A stretch of 64,000 nt of DNA from an uncultured Lachnospiraceae bacterium (GCA_910577645.1 CAJTOL010000001.1:124001-188000); one strand, 5' to 3'. Shown: positions 1-8,628, counted from the first letter of the stretch. Notes: generated by a model not told the origin, from the sequence alone. A program made the numbers and translations.

Positions 1-2
1 AT

Positions 3-233
3 TTTGACGGAGACATGGCCCCCCATTACCACTTTCTTTGTAAAGAATGTGGACAAGTAGCGGATATGCCTATGAGCCATATGGAGGAAATTAACACGTT
101 GGCCGGACGTTATTATCCCGGACGGATAGAGAACCATGAGACGGTGTTTTACGGAGTCTGCCCACAATGTCTGAAATTGGAAAATATGGAAAATATTTCT
201 GGAAAACAGGTTGACAAAATTGGTCAGATATGA
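3..233 (+). CDS. perR: Fur-family (PerR-like) regulator, C-terminal part
   Basis: This is the last 76 codons of a gene cut by the left window edge; the frame is open from base 3, so the ATG at 15 is internal. The visible part matches the dimerisation and metal-binding domain of the Fur family: a PHYHF segment followed by two Cys-x2-Cys pairs (CKEC and CPQC), the structural zinc site. The next genes are two rubrerythrins and a Fur/PerR-type palindrome lies just behind the stop codon, which favours PerR (peroxide sensing) over Fur or Zur. The DNA-binding half is not visible, so the subfamily is an inference. Confidence 0.8.
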   Translation, partial: FDGDMAPHYHFLCKECGQVADMPMSHMEEINTLAGRYYPGRIENHETVFYGVCPQCLKLENMENISGKQVDKIGQI

Positions 234-264
234 TAGTCTAAAACAGTAATAATTACTATTTTAG
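211..264 (+). promoter_or_regulatory. Promoter with PerR-like operator for reverse rubrerythrin
   Basis: TTGACA (211-216) and TAGTCT (234-239) are 17 bp apart, with a TG one base before the -10. An inverted repeat at 238-264 (CTAAAA-c-AGTAAT-a-ATTACT-a-TTTTAG) overlaps the -10 edge and the expected start point. Its 6-1-6 core resembles the Fur/PerR box. A repressor there would block transcription of the downstream rubrerythrin. Confidence 0.6.
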
Positions 265-321
265 AAATGAAGAGCACATGGAACTAATTAAAATGCATAT
301 AAGAAAAGGAGAAAATCAACT

Positions 322-864
322 ATGAAGAAATGGGTTTGTACAGTATGTGGATATGTTCATGAGGGAGAGACTGCTCCGGAGTCTTGTCCGGTATGTAAGG
401 TTTCTGCAGATAAGTTTAAACTGCAGGAGGAGGAGATGGTTTGGGCAGCAGAGCACGGCATTGGCGTAGCTAAGGGCGTTAGCGAAGATATTATTGAAGG
501 CTTAAAAGCAAACTTCGAGGGCGAGTGCAGCGAGGTTGGTATGTACCTGGCTATGGCCAGAGTAGCTCACAGAGAGGGCTATCCCGAGGTTGGTTTATAT
601 TACGAGAAGGCAGCTTGGGAAGAGGCAGAGCATGCTGCTAAGTTTGCAGAATTGTTAGGCGAGGTAGTTACCGACAGCACCAAAAAGAATCTGGAGTTAA
701 GAGTAGCAGCTGAGAACGGCGCTACTGCCGGCAAGGTTGCTCTGGCTAAGAGAGCAAAAGAAGAAAATCTGGATGCAATCCATGACACTGTCCATGAAAT
801 GGCCAGAGATGAAGCAAGACATGGCAAGGCATTTGCCGGACTTCTTAAGAGATACTTCGGCTAA
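322..864 (+). CDS. Reverse rubrerythrin (rubredoxin domain first)
   Basis: A 180-residue non-haem di-iron peroxidase with its domains in reverse order. The rubredoxin Fe(Cys)4 site comes first (Cys6, Cys9, Cys22, Cys25), followed by a ferritin-like four-helix domain with the iron-ligand segments EGECSEVG, EEAEHAAKF and DEARHGKAF. Reverse rubrerythrins reduce hydrogen peroxide, and in clostridia are known members of the PerR regulon. A good ribosome site (AAAAGGAG) lies at 304-311. The PerR-like gene end and palindrome directly upstream support peroxide-inducible expression. Length and domain order fit the family well. Confidence 0.93.
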   Translation: MKKWVCTVCGYVHEGETAPESCPVCKVSADKFKLQEEEMVWAAEHGIGVAKGVSEDIIEGLKANFEGECSEVGMYLAMARVAHREGYPEVGLYYEKAAWEEAEHAAKFAELLGEVVTDSTKKNLELRVAAENGATAGKVALAKRAKEENLDAIHDTVHEMARDEARHGKAFAGLLKRYFG

Positions 865-887
865 AGAACACCGCATTTTGAAATGTA

Positions 888-917
888 AGGGAACGAATCA
901 GAAACGGTTCGTTCCCT
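888..917 (+). other. Hairpin between the two rubrerythrin genes
   Basis: A 10-bp perfect stem, AGGGAACGAA paired with TTCGTTCCCT, with a 10-base loop. No T-run follows, so it is more likely an RNA-stability or partial-termination element than a standard terminator. Confidence 0.5.
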
Positions 918-958
918 AAAAATTATCTGGATTCATTATTATACCAGGAGGAAATTAT

Positions 959-1495
959 ATGTCTAAATATGCAGGAACGAAAACAGAGCAGAACTTAAAA
1001 GACGCATTTGCAGGGGAGTCCCAGGCGCGCAACAAGTATACTTACTATGCATCCGCAGCAAAAAAGGCAGGTTATGAGCAGCTGGCATCTTTGTATTTAG
1101 AGACCGCTGATCAGGAAAAAGAGCATGCCAAGATGTGGTTTAAGGAATTCCACGGCATCGGTACCCCTCAGGAGAATCTGGCTGACGCTGCAGGGGGCGA
1201 GAATTTTGAGTGGACCGATATGTATGCCCGTATGGCCAGAGAGGCAAGAGAAGAGGGGTTTGAAGAGCTGGCTGAAAAGTTTGAGATGGTTGCCAAAGTA
1301 GAGGCGGCCCATGAGAAGCGTTACCTGAAGCTGTTAGAGAATCTGAAGAATGACGGCACCTTCAAGGGCGATGCTCCTCTTGGATGGAAGTGCCGCAACT
1401 GCGGTTACATCCACGAAGGGGAGGAGGCTCCGGAGATCTGTCCTTGCTGTGCACATCCCAGAGCATATTTTGAGAGAAAGGCTGAAAACTACTAA
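959..1495 (+). CDS. Rubrerythrin (classical domain order)
   Basis: A 178-residue rubrerythrin with the ferritin-like di-iron domain at about 1-135 (iron-ligand helices around FAGESQARNKY, DQEKEHAKM and KVEAAHEKRY) and a C-terminal rubredoxin domain (WKCRNCGYIHEG...CPCC). It reduces peroxide in the cytoplasm with electrons from rubredoxin or NAD(P)H oxidoreductases. AGGAGG precedes the ATG at good spacing. Having both domain orders side by side behind a PerR-like gene indicates a dedicated oxygen/peroxide defence block. Confidence 0.93.
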   Translation: MSKYAGTKTEQNLKDAFAGESQARNKYTYYASAAKKAGYEQLASLYLETADQEKEHAKMWFKEFHGIGTPQENLADAAGGENFEWTDMYARMAREAREEGFEELAEKFEMVAKVEAAHEKRYLKLLENLKNDGTFKGDAPLGWKCRNCGYIHEGEEAPEICPCCAHPRAYFERKAENY

Positions 1496-1540
1496 TCAGC
1501 CCCATTCCTTTTGGCTGGTTTTTAGCAGACAGGAGAATGG

Positions 1541-2215
1541 ATGATGGGAATGGGAGAGAATCCGGGAGCTACAGACGGAAAAAAATATTCCTTAAATGAT
1601 ATGGTGCGGACAGGCTGCAACGATTGCCGGGGCTGTTCTGCCTGCTGTCAGGGTATGGGCAGTTCTGTTGTGTTAAGCCCAAAAGATATTTATCATCTCA
1701 CTGCCGGTCTGGGATCGTCTTTTCAGGAATTAATGGCGGACAAGATTGAACTTCAGGTGGCAGATGGCATTATTCTTCCTAATCTCCGAATGGATGGGGA
1801 GAATGAACAATGTGTATTTTTAAATGCTCAGGGCCGTTGCAGTATCCACGCTTTCCGGCCGGATATTTGCCGCATTTTTCCTCTGGGGCGCTGCTATGAA
1901 GAAGATCGGATCCATTATATTTATCTGGTAAACGGATGTAAGAAACCGGGCCGTACCAAGGTAAAGGTCAGGAAATGGATCGATACTCCGGATGTGCAAA
2001 AGGACGAAGAGTTTTTAATCAAATGGCACCGCTTCCAGAAGGAGGCCAGAGCTGCTGCCCAGAAAAATACCGGCTGCAATAAACCTGTAGAGCAGGCAAA
2101 AACCGTAAGCATGAAGCTGTTAAAACGCTTTTATTTGACACCGTATGATACAAATCGAGATTTTTATCAGCAGTTCCACCAGAGGCTGGGGCAAGGGTAT
2201 GAAGAACTGGAGTAA
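1541..2215 (+). CDS. YkgJ-family cysteine-cluster protein
   Basis: A 224-residue protein with the dense N-terminal cysteine motif CNDCRGCSACC (residues 26-36) and a later CSIHAFRPDICRIFPLGRC stretch. This is the YkgJ/CxxCxxCC family, predicted to bind zinc or an Fe-S cluster; the biochemical role is not settled. The first of several in-frame ATGs is used because CAGGAGA lies just upstream. It follows rubrerythrin by 45 bp and may be cotranscribed, but a link to oxidative stress is only by position. Confidence 0.8.
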   Translation: MMGMGENPGATDGKKYSLNDMVRTGCNDCRGCSACCQGMGSSVVLSPKDIYHLTAGLGSSFQELMADKIELQVADGIILPNLRMDGENEQCVFLNAQGRCSIHAFRPDICRIFPLGRCYEEDRIHYIYLVNGCKKPGRTKVKVRKWIDTPDVQKDEEFLIKWHRFQKEARAAAQKNTGCNKPVEQAKTVSMKLLKRFYLTPYDTNRDFYQQFHQRLGQGYEELE

Positions 2216-2221
2216 AAACCA

Positions 2222-2250
2222 TTGACAAACCTGGGCAGTTGGCGTAAAAT
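2222..2250 (+). promoter_or_regulatory. Promoter of the proS T-box leader
   Basis: Consensus -35 TTGACA (2222-2227) and -10 TAAAAT (2245-2250) separated by exactly 17 bp, immediately after the YkgJ gene and before the T-box leader. Confidence 0.85.
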
Positions 2251-2256
2251 CTTACT

Positions 2257-2522
2257 ACACACGGCTCAACTGAAGCGTTGTCATAAGTGGGCCGCAGCGA
2301 TGAAGAGGATTAGTAAGCATCCAAACTCCCCAGAGAGGAAGCCGGTGGTGAGAGGTTTCCGGGTCCCTGGCTGCCCAACCCGCCTTGGAGCATCTCTGTG
2401 AAAACAGAGCGTAATATCCGGCGTTAACGGGAAAGAGTGAGTGTCCTGAGGTTTGCAGGCGCTAATTTGGGTGGTACCGCCGAGTCATTCGGTCCCTTAT
2501 GCAAGGGAACGGATGACTTTTT
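2257..2522 (+). promoter_or_regulatory. T-box riboswitch upstream of proS
   Basis: A 266-base leader with the invariant T-box sequence TGGGTGGTACCGC at 2468-2480 and an AGTA specifier-loop-like motif near 2311. A strong terminator follows: GTCATTCGGTCCCTT (2484-2498) pairs with AAGGGAACGGATGAC (2503-2517), then TTTTT. T-boxes bind the uncharged cognate tRNA and switch to the antiterminator, so proS should be induced when charged tRNA-Pro is scarce. I could not place the specifier codon with certainty, so proline specificity rests on the downstream gene. The whole 380-bp gap before proS is this leader plus its promoter. Confidence 0.9.
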
Positions 2523-2595
2523 GCGTTTCATAGGAAACCTTGTCCCGTCAGATTCCGTTTCCGTTTATAAACCACAATAAAAGGAGAGAGAAAAA

Positions 2596-4029
2596 ATGGC
2601 AAACGACAAGAAAATGGTAGAAGCCATTACGTCCATGGAAGAGGATTTTGCCCAGTGGTATACGGACGTAGTAAAAAAAGCAGAGCTAATTGATTATTCC
2701 AGCGTAAAGGGCTGCATGGTGATTAAGCCTGACGGTTATGCTATTTGGGAGAACATTCAGAATGAGCTGGACAGAAGATTTAAGGAAGTGGGAGTCCGCA
2801 ATGTTTACATGCCCATGTTTATTCCTGAGAGCCTTTTACAGAAGGAGAAGGATCATGTAGAAGGGTTTGCTCCTGAGGTTGCCTGGGTAACTCATGGAGG
2901 CCTGGAACCCCTTCAGGAGAGAATGTGTGTAAGACCTACCTCTGAGACTCTGTTTTGTGATTTTTATGCAAGGGATATTCATTCCTATCGGGATTTGCCC
3001 AAGCTTTACAATCAGTGGTGCTCCGTGGTGCGCTGGGAAAAGACCACCCGCCCCTTCCTCCGCTCCAGAGAGTTTTTGTGGCAGGAAGGCCATACCGCCC
3101 ACGCTACCGCAGAGGAGGCGCAGGAACGGACTGAGCTGATGCTGAATGTTTACGCAGACTTCTGCGAGGAGGTTCTGGCAATGCCGGTAGTTCGGGGCCG
3201 CAAGACAGACAAGGAGAAATTTGCCGGAGCAGAGGCCACCTATACCATTGAGGCCTTGATGCATGACGGGAAAGCCCTTCAGTCCGGCACCAGCCATAAT
3301 TTTGGAGACGGTTTTGCAAAAGCCTTTAACATCCAGTTCAGCGATAAAGACAACCAGTTAAAGTATGTACATCAGACTTCCTGGGGGATGACAACCCGCC
3401 TGATCGGCGCTATCATTATGGTTCACGGTGATAACCAGGGCCTGGTGCTGCCGCCTAAAATCGCACCTGTCCAGGTGGTAATTGTTCCCATTCAGCAGAG
3501 AAAAGAAGGGGTATTGGATAAAGCATTTGAATTAAAAGACCGTTTGTCCGGCTTCCGGGTAAAAGTGGATGACAGCGACAAGAGCCCGGGCTGGAAGTTT
3601 AATGAATGTGAGATGCGGGGGATCCCGGTACGTGTGGAGATTGGTCCTAAGGATATTGAGGCCAATAAAGCGGTTCTGGTGCGCCGTGACACCCATGAGA
3701 AGCTGGAGATTGCTTTGGAAGAGCTGGAAACCAGGGTGGCAGAGCTGCTGGAGCAGATGCAGACCCAGATGCTGGAGCGGGCAAGGGAACACAGAGACGC
3801 CCACACCTATACCGCTCTTAGTTTAGAAGAATTAAAGGATATTGCAGACAACAAGCCCGGCTTTATAAAGGCAATGTGGTGCGGCTGCCAGGAGTGCGAG
3901 GATAAGTTAAAAGAAGAGTCTGGCGTTACCTCCCGGTGTATGCCCTTTGTCCAGGAAACGCTGTCTGACACTTGCGTATACTGCGGTAAGCCTGCCACAA
4001 AGATGGTTTACTGGGGCAAGGCATATTAG
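2596..4029 (+). CDS. proS: Prolyl-tRNA synthetase (archaeal/eukaryal-like type 3)
   Basis: A 477-residue class II synthetase that charges tRNA-Pro. It begins with the typical DFAQWYTDVVKKAELIDYS segment, has class II motif 2 around RPTSETLF and YNQWCSVVRWE, and ends with the C-terminal domain carrying CGCQEC and CVYCGKPA cysteine pairs and a terminal aromatic (WGKAY). This is the short ProS type lacking the bacterial editing insertion. The ribosome site AAAGGAG lies at 2579-2585. It is the only gene directly controlled by the T-box leader, and cca follows 32 bp later. Confidence 0.97.
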   Translation: MANDKKMVEAITSMEEDFAQWYTDVVKKAELIDYSSVKGCMVIKPDGYAIWENIQNELDRRFKEVGVRNVYMPMFIPESLLQKEKDHVEGFAPEVAWVTHGGLEPLQERMCVRPTSETLFCDFYARDIHSYRDLPKLYNQWCSVVRWEKTTRPFLRSREFLWQEGHTAHATAEEAQERTELMLNVYADFCEEVLAMPVVRGRKTDKEKFAGAEATYTIEALMHDGKALQSGTSHNFGDGFAKAFNIQFSDKDNQLKYVHQTSWGMTTRLIGAIIMVHGDNQGLVLPPKIAPVQVVIVPIQQRKEGVLDKAFELKDRLSGFRVKVDDSDKSPGWKFNECEMRGIPVRVEIGPKDIEANKAVLVRRDTHEKLEIALEELETRVAELLEQMQTQMLERAREHRDAHTYTALSLEELKDIADNKPGFIKAMWCGCQECEDKLKEESGVTSRCMPFVQETLSDTCVYCGKPATKMVYWGKAY

Positions 4030-4061
4030 AAGTTAGAATTTGAGAAAGGAGGCAGCCGCCT

Positions 4062-5243
4062 GTGGAGATTCAGGTTCCGGCTCCGGTGGAGCAGATTATA
4101 AAACAGTTAAATCACTGCGGATATGAGGCCTGCGCCGTAGGCGGCTGCGTCCGGGACAGCCTTCTTGGCCGGGAGCCCGGGGATTGGGATATTACCACCT
4201 CGGCCCACCCGGAACAGGTAAAGGCTGTATTTCGCCGTACCATAGATACCGGCATTGCCCATGGCACCGTAACGGTTATGATTGATAAGACCGGTTATGA
4301 GGTGACTACTTACCGGATCGACGGAGAGTATGAAGATGGCCGCCATCCAAAAGAAGTGGAATTTACCCCGGATTTGATCCAGGATTTAAAGCGCCGGGAT
4401 TTTACCATTAATGCCATGGCTTACAGCCCGGAGACAGGGATTGTAGATGCTTTTGGAGGCATGGAAGACTTAAAGGCCGGTATTATCCGCTGCGTAGGCA
4501 ATCCCATAGACCGTTTTACAGAGGATGCCCTCAGGATTTTGCGGGCTGTCCGCTTTTCCGCACAGTTGGGGTTTGAGATTGAGGCGGAAACTTATGAGGC
4601 AATTAAGACCATGGTTCCCAATTTAAGGCATATTAGCAGAGAGCGGATCCAGATGGAATTAACTAAGCTGTTGCTGTCCTCCCATCCGGAGCGGATCCGG
4701 ATGGTTTACCATACCGGCATGGCCCCTTATATTTCAGATGAATTTGGCCGGGTTTCTCTGCCTTTGCCTGCTGTCAGCCCAAAGCTTCCGGCAAAAAAGC
4801 ACCTGCGCTGGGCGGCGTTTTTGCAAAACGAGGAGGAAGCGGATGCGGCATCCATTTTAAAACAGCTAAAATCAGATAACGATACCATTAACCGGACAAG
4901 GGCTTTGGTACGGTTTGTAAAGCTTCCGCTTTTGCCGGAGAAAGCAGCCGTCCGCCGTGTCATGAGCCAGATGGAGCCAGAGCTGTATGATGATCTGCTG
5001 GTTTTAAAGGAAACCAGGCAGGAGGATATTTCCCAGATCCGGCGGCTGACAGAGGAGATTCGCAGGGCAGGAGACTGCCTTTCCCTAAAAAGCCTGGCCG
5101 TAGGCGGTCAGGACTTAATGGATGCCGGAATCCGGCCGGGAAAGGCGGTGGGAGAGACGTTAAACCGTCTTTTAGAGTTGGTTTTAGACCATCCGGAATA
5201 CAACCAGAAAGAAATCTTGATCCGATATGCATTAAAAGCCTGA
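4062..5243 (+). CDS. cca: CCA tRNA nucleotidyltransferase
   Basis: A 393-residue class II nucleotidyltransferase that adds or repairs the 3' CCA end of tRNAs. It has AVGGCVRDSLLG near residues 25-36, the catalytic DWD in GDWDITTS, and the RDFTINAM motif; the downstream RHISRERI region is the nucleotide-recognition and neck part. The start is GTG, supported by GAAAGGAGG at 4044-4052. It sits directly behind proS, so two tRNA-maturation/charging functions may share a transcript. Length is normal for the Gram-positive form. Confidence 0.93.
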   Translation: MEIQVPAPVEQIIKQLNHCGYEACAVGGCVRDSLLGREPGDWDITTSAHPEQVKAVFRRTIDTGIAHGTVTVMIDKTGYEVTTYRIDGEYEDGRHPKEVEFTPDLIQDLKRRDFTINAMAYSPETGIVDAFGGMEDLKAGIIRCVGNPIDRFTEDALRILRAVRFSAQLGFEIEAETYEAIKTMVPNLRHISRERIQMELTKLLLSSHPERIRMVYHTGMAPYISDEFGRVSLPLPAVSPKLPAKKHLRWAAFLQNEEEADAASILKQLKSDNDTINRTRALVRFVKLPLLPEKAAVRRVMSQMEPELYDDLLVLKETRQEDISQIRRLTEEIRRAGDCLSLKSLAVGGQDLMDAGIRPGKAVGETLNRLLELVLDHPEYNQKEILIRYALKA

Positions 5244-5375
5244 GGCACTGCAGTAGTGATTCTGAAAATTGCTTGTGTCCCGGGCTTTCTTTCTGTCATA
5301 ATCCAGGTACAGCTTTCATACCCTAGAAATAGCTTATGAGAACATACAGAAAGCAGGAGTTTGGAGGGGTAGGCA

Positions 5376-6350
5376 ATGATAGAACGGTATACGGAAGTAC
5401 TGGAGATGTATGATATGGAAGTCTACGGGGTTCGGAAGGGCCGCGGGGCATGGGTTTTAGATACAGATCGGGGGTGCCGTCTGCTGAAGGAATACCGCGG
5501 AACCGCCCGGCGCCTGGAGTTTGAGGCGGCAGTATTGGAGCGGTTAAAGGAAAGCAGCGGGTTAAAAGCAGATCAGTATGTAAAGAGCAGGGAAGATGGT
5601 TTGTTTACCAACGCCGGTGATGGTACACGCTTTATACTAAAGGAATGGTTTTTAGACAGAGAATGTAATTTGAAAGAATTTTCGGAAATCCGCAGCGCGG
5701 TTACCAGAATCGGGATGCTCCACCAGCTGCTGCGCCGGGTGGAATTTCAGGAAGAATGGAATATGGGCTCTATTTTGGCAAAGCCTCTCTATGAGGAAAT
5801 GAGCCGCCATAACCGGGAGTTGAAAAGGGCCAGAAACTTTATTCGGGGAAAACGGGGAAAAAGTGAATTTGAGCTATGTGTGATTGACAGCTATTCTCAA
5901 TTTTTTGAACAGGCCCAGGAGGCGGCCAGAGGGCTGGAAGCCATGGAGGAAGAAGGAAAAAGCTCCCTGTTTTTGTGCCACGGAGATCTGGATCATCACC
6001 ATGTCCTTATGGGAAACCACTATGTGGCCATTGTAGAATACAATCGGATGCATCTGGGATTTCAGACAGCAGATCTGTATCGGTTTATGCGTAAGGTGAT
6101 GGAAAAGCATGGCTGGAACCTGCGCCTTGGAACTATGATGCTGGAGGCGTATGAGAGGATTCTCCCCATGACGGCCCAGGAGCGCCAATGCTTATATTAT
6201 TTGTTTTTATATCCGGAAAAATACTGGAAGCAGCTAAACTATTACTATAATGCCAATAAAGCCTGGATTCCTGCCCGGAATACTGATAAATTAAGGGTTT
6301 TGGAGGAGCAGGAGGAAGCCCGGCAGGCCTTTCTAAAAGAAATAAAATAG
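5376..6350 (+). CDS. CotS-family spore coat protein (kinase-like fold)
   Basis: A 324-residue member of the CotS/YutH/YsxE group: aminoglycoside-phosphotransferase-like proteins found in spore coats. It has an N-terminal lobe with LLKEYRG and a catalytic-loop equivalent HGDLDHHHVLM near residue 208. Compared with active family members (HGDLHxxN, then IDFD) the metal-binding Asn is His and the second Asp is replaced in IVEYNRM, so phosphotransfer activity is doubtful. GGAGG precedes the ATG. It suggests the organism forms endospores. Confidence 0.8.
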   Translation: MIERYTEVLEMYDMEVYGVRKGRGAWVLDTDRGCRLLKEYRGTARRLEFEAAVLERLKESSGLKADQYVKSREDGLFTNAGDGTRFILKEWFLDRECNLKEFSEIRSAVTRIGMLHQLLRRVEFQEEWNMGSILAKPLYEEMSRHNRELKRARNFIRGKRGKSEFELCVIDSYSQFFEQAQEAARGLEAMEEEGKSSLFLCHGDLDHHHVLMGNHYVAIVEYNRMHLGFQTADLYRFMRKVMEKHGWNLRLGTMMLEAYERILPMTAQERQCLYYLFLYPEKYWKQLNYYYNANKAWIPARNTDKLRVLEEQEEARQAFLKEIK

Positions 6351-6433
6351 TGAAAAAATACTTTCCTTTTATTTGGCGATATAGTATAATTTTCATAGAT
6401 AAAAAGAAGGCTGGAAGGGAGCAAAAGGTTTTT

Positions 6434-8173
6434 ATGAAAGATTACATGAAGATTTACAACGAATGGCTGTCAAACCCTTATTTTGACCAGGCTACTAAGG
6501 AAGAACTAAAGGCTATTCAGGGCGACGAAAACGAGATTAAAGAGAGATTTTATATGGATTTAGAGTTCGGCACTGCCGGCCTGCGGGGCATTATTGGCGC
6601 TGGTATTAACCGAATGAATATCTATGTGGTTCGCCGCGCGACCCAGGGACTGGCAAACTATATTATCAAGCAGGGAGGGGCCGATAAAGGTGTTGCAATT
6701 GCCTATGATTCCCGCCGTATGTCCCCTGAGTTTGCCATGGAGGCGGCTATGACTTTGGCCGCCAACGGCATTAAGGCATATAAGTTTGAGTCCTTACGCC
6801 CCACCCCGGAGCTGTCCTTTGCAGTACGCGAGCTGGGCTGTATTGCCGGCATTAACATTACTGCCAGCCATAATCCGCCGGAATATAATGGTTACAAAGT
6901 ATATTGGGAGGACGGCGCACAGTTTACACCGCCCCACGACAAAGGCGTTACCGAGGAAGTTCTGGCAATTGAGGACCTTTCCACCGTTAAGACTACGGAT
7001 GAGGCTTCCGCCGTTGCAGCAGGAAAGTATGAAGTAATCGGCAAAGAGATTGATGACAAATATATTGCTCAGGTAAAGGCTCAGGTGGTAAACCAGAAAG
7101 CCATTGACGATATGCAGGACCAGATTACCATTATCTATTCTCCTCTTCACGGCACTGGCAATATCCCGGCAAGAAGGGTTATGAAAGAGCTGGGCTTTGA
7201 GCATGTATATGTAGTACCGGAGCAGGAATTGCCGGACGGCAACTTCCCCACTGTAAGCTATCCGAACCCGGAAGCCAAGGAAGCTTTTGAGCTGGGCTTA
7301 AAAATGGCAAAAGAAAAGAACGCAGATCTGGTTCTGGCAACTGACCCGGATGCAGACCGCCTGGGCGTTTATGTAAAGGATGATAAGTCTGGCGAATATA
7401 TTCCTTTAACCGGCAATATGTCCGGCTCCCTTCTGTGCGAGTATGTATTGAGCCAAAAGCAGGCGGCAGGAAAGATTCCGGAAGACGGACAGGTTGTAAA
7501 ATCTATCGTTTCCACCAATTTAATCGATGCAGTTGCCAAAGCTTATAATACTGAGCTTATTGAGGTTCTCACCGGATTTAAATGGATCGGCCAGCAGATT
7601 TTAAAGAATGAGCATACAGGAAAGGGTACGTATCTGTTTGGTATGGAAGAGAGCTATGGCTGTCTGATTGGCAGTTATGCCCGGGACAAGGATGCTATTT
7701 CCGCAACCGCCGCGTTATGCGAGGCTGCAGCATACTACAAGACACAGAACATGACACTGTGGGATGCCATGATTGCAATGTATGAGAAGTACGGCTACTA
7801 CAAGGATGCGGTTAAGTCTATCGGCCTGTCCGGTATTGAAGGCCTTGCAAAGATTCAGTCCATTATGGAAAACCTGCGAACCAACACTCCTGGAGAAGTT
7901 GGCGGCTATAAGGTGCTTTCCGCAAGAGACTACAAGCAGGATACTATTAAGGATATGGCTACCGGTCAGGTGAAGCCTACAGGCCTTCCTTCCTCCAATG
8001 TTCTTTACTACGACATGGAAGACGGCGTATGGATGTGCGTAAGACCTTCTGGAACCGAGCCGAAGATTAAGTTCTACTATGGAGTAAAGGGTGATTCCTT
8101 AGAGGACGCAGATAAAAAGGCGGCCGATATGGGAGCCGCTGTTCAGGCTATGGTAGATGAGATGTTAAAATAA
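6434..8173 (+). CDS. pgcA: Phosphoglucomutase/phosphomannomutase
   Basis: A 579-residue alpha-D-phosphohexomutase interconverting glucose-1- and glucose-6-phosphate (or the mannose pair). It has the phosphoserine loop TASHNPP around residue 144, the Mg-binding loop DPDADR, and the sugar/phosphate-binding GMEES and RPSGTEPK motifs. The frame is open upstream to 6350, but the ATG at 6434 is preferred because the protein then starts at the usual MKxYxEW position and AAAAGG lies 5 bases upstream. A TATAAT at 6385-6390 may be its own promoter. UDP-sugar supply for the envelope is the usual role. Confidence 0.93.
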   Translation: MKDYMKIYNEWLSNPYFDQATKEELKAIQGDENEIKERFYMDLEFGTAGLRGIIGAGINRMNIYVVRRATQGLANYIIKQGGADKGVAIAYDSRRMSPEFAMEAAMTLAANGIKAYKFESLRPTPELSFAVRELGCIAGINITASHNPPEYNGYKVYWEDGAQFTPPHDKGVTEEVLAIEDLSTVKTTDEASAVAAGKYEVIGKEIDDKYIAQVKAQVVNQKAIDDMQDQITIIYSPLHGTGNIPARRVMKELGFEHVYVVPEQELPDGNFPTVSYPNPEAKEAFELGLKMAKEKNADLVLATDPDADRLGVYVKDDKSGEYIPLTGNMSGSLLCEYVLSQKQAAGKIPEDGQVVKSIVSTNLIDAVAKAYNTELIEVLTGFKWIGQQILKNEHTGKGTYLFGMEESYGCLIGSYARDKDAISATAALCEAAAYYKTQNMTLWDAMIAMYEKYGYYKDAVKSIGLSGIEGLAKIQSIMENLRTNTPGEVGGYKVLSARDYKQDTIKDMATGQVKPTGLPSSNVLYYDMEDGVWMCVRPSGTEPKIKFYYGVKGDSLEDADKKAADMGAAVQAMVDEMLK

Positions 8174-8220
8174 TTTGAGAAGTTTTGTAAGTAAGGAGCC
8201 ATTGCCAATAGATGAGTAGA

Positions 8221-8262
8221 AAAGCCACCCTATCAACTGCCAAGTATACAAGGGTGGTTTTT
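8221..8262. terminator. Bidirectional terminator between pgcA and toxin gene 1
   Basis: GCCACCCT (8224-8231) pairs with AGGGTGGT, with T-runs on both outer sides: TTTTT after the right arm on the plus strand and AAAAG before the left arm, i.e. CTTTT on the minus strand. It can end pgcA transcripts and those of the convergent small toxin gene. Confidence 0.75.
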
Positions 8263-8276
8263 CTATGCTTAAAACA

Positions 8277-8369
8277 TTATCTGATAAACGTAAATACGAA
8301 TGTCAGCAATGCCAAAATGAATATTCCAAAGGCCATCAGGTCTTTAAAATCAAAATGTTTCATCAGCAT
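8277..8369 (-). CDS. Putative holin-like type I toxin (30 aa), copy 1
   Basis: A very short hydrophobic peptide with a charged N-terminus (MLMKHFDFKDL) and a single membrane segment (FGIFILALLTFVFTF) ending in Arg. This matches the small holin-like toxins of Gram-positive type I toxin-antitoxin systems (TxpA/BsrG-like) in size and layout. The start is chosen because GGGGGTGATGCTGATG on the minus strand closely mirrors the ribosome site and start of copy 2 (GGAGGGCGATGCTGATG). A longer frame exists upstream but lacks a ribosome site. No antitoxin RNA promoter could be found for this copy. Confidence 0.6.
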   Translation of the reverse strand: MLMKHFDFKDLMAFGIFILALLTFVFTFIR

Positions 8370-8453
8370 CACCCCCATTCTATGTAAGAATAGAGGCCAG
8401 CCACCCTGTAACACGATTGTTCCTAAACAAGGTTTAACATATATCTTTCTGCA

Positions 8454-8503
8454 TCTCTCCCACTCAATTAAATCCATATTTAATTGAGTGAATCGGGGAG
8501 AGA
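8454..8503. repeat. Long inverted repeat between the two toxin genes
   Basis: CACTCAATTAAAT (8461-8473) and ATTTAATTGAGTG (8478-8490) form a perfect 13-bp stem with loop CCAT. The pairing extends outward through CTCTCC and GGGGAGAG after a short bulge. It lies between the divergently oriented toxin genes and could separate their transcription or serve as a binding site. Confidence 0.6.
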
Positions 8504-8514
8504 AAAGATAGTTG

Positions 8515-8543
8515 TTGTCGAGTAATAGAAGATATGATACAAT
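8515..8543 (+). promoter_or_regulatory. Promoter of toxin gene 2
   Basis: TTGTCG (8515-8520), a 17-bp spacer and TACAAT (8538-8543) preceded by an extended -10 TG at 8535-8536. Confidence 0.65.
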
Positions 8544-8578
8544 CCAGGTACGGAAAGTCAGAGAGCAAAGGCGGCTTA

Positions 8579-8626
8579 CCCTCCATCTTCGGAGGGGGCT
8601 AACCCTCCAGACGAAAGAAAGGAGGG
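8579..8626 (+). promoter_or_regulatory. Ribosome-site-sequestering hairpins in toxin 2 leader
   Basis: CCCTCC occurs twice (8579-8584 and 8603-8608) and GGAGGG twice (8591-8596 and 8621-8626). The first pair forms a small hairpin; the second CCCTCC can pair with the GGAGGG that is the ribosome site of toxin gene 2. Masking of the ribosome site is a known safeguard in type I toxin mRNAs. Confidence 0.65.
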
Positions 8627-8628
8627 CG

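Noticed and set aside
8212..8487. 91-codon plus-strand frame across toxin gene 1
   Set aside because: It is the antisense of the toxin and its leader, crosses a terminator and has no ribosome site.
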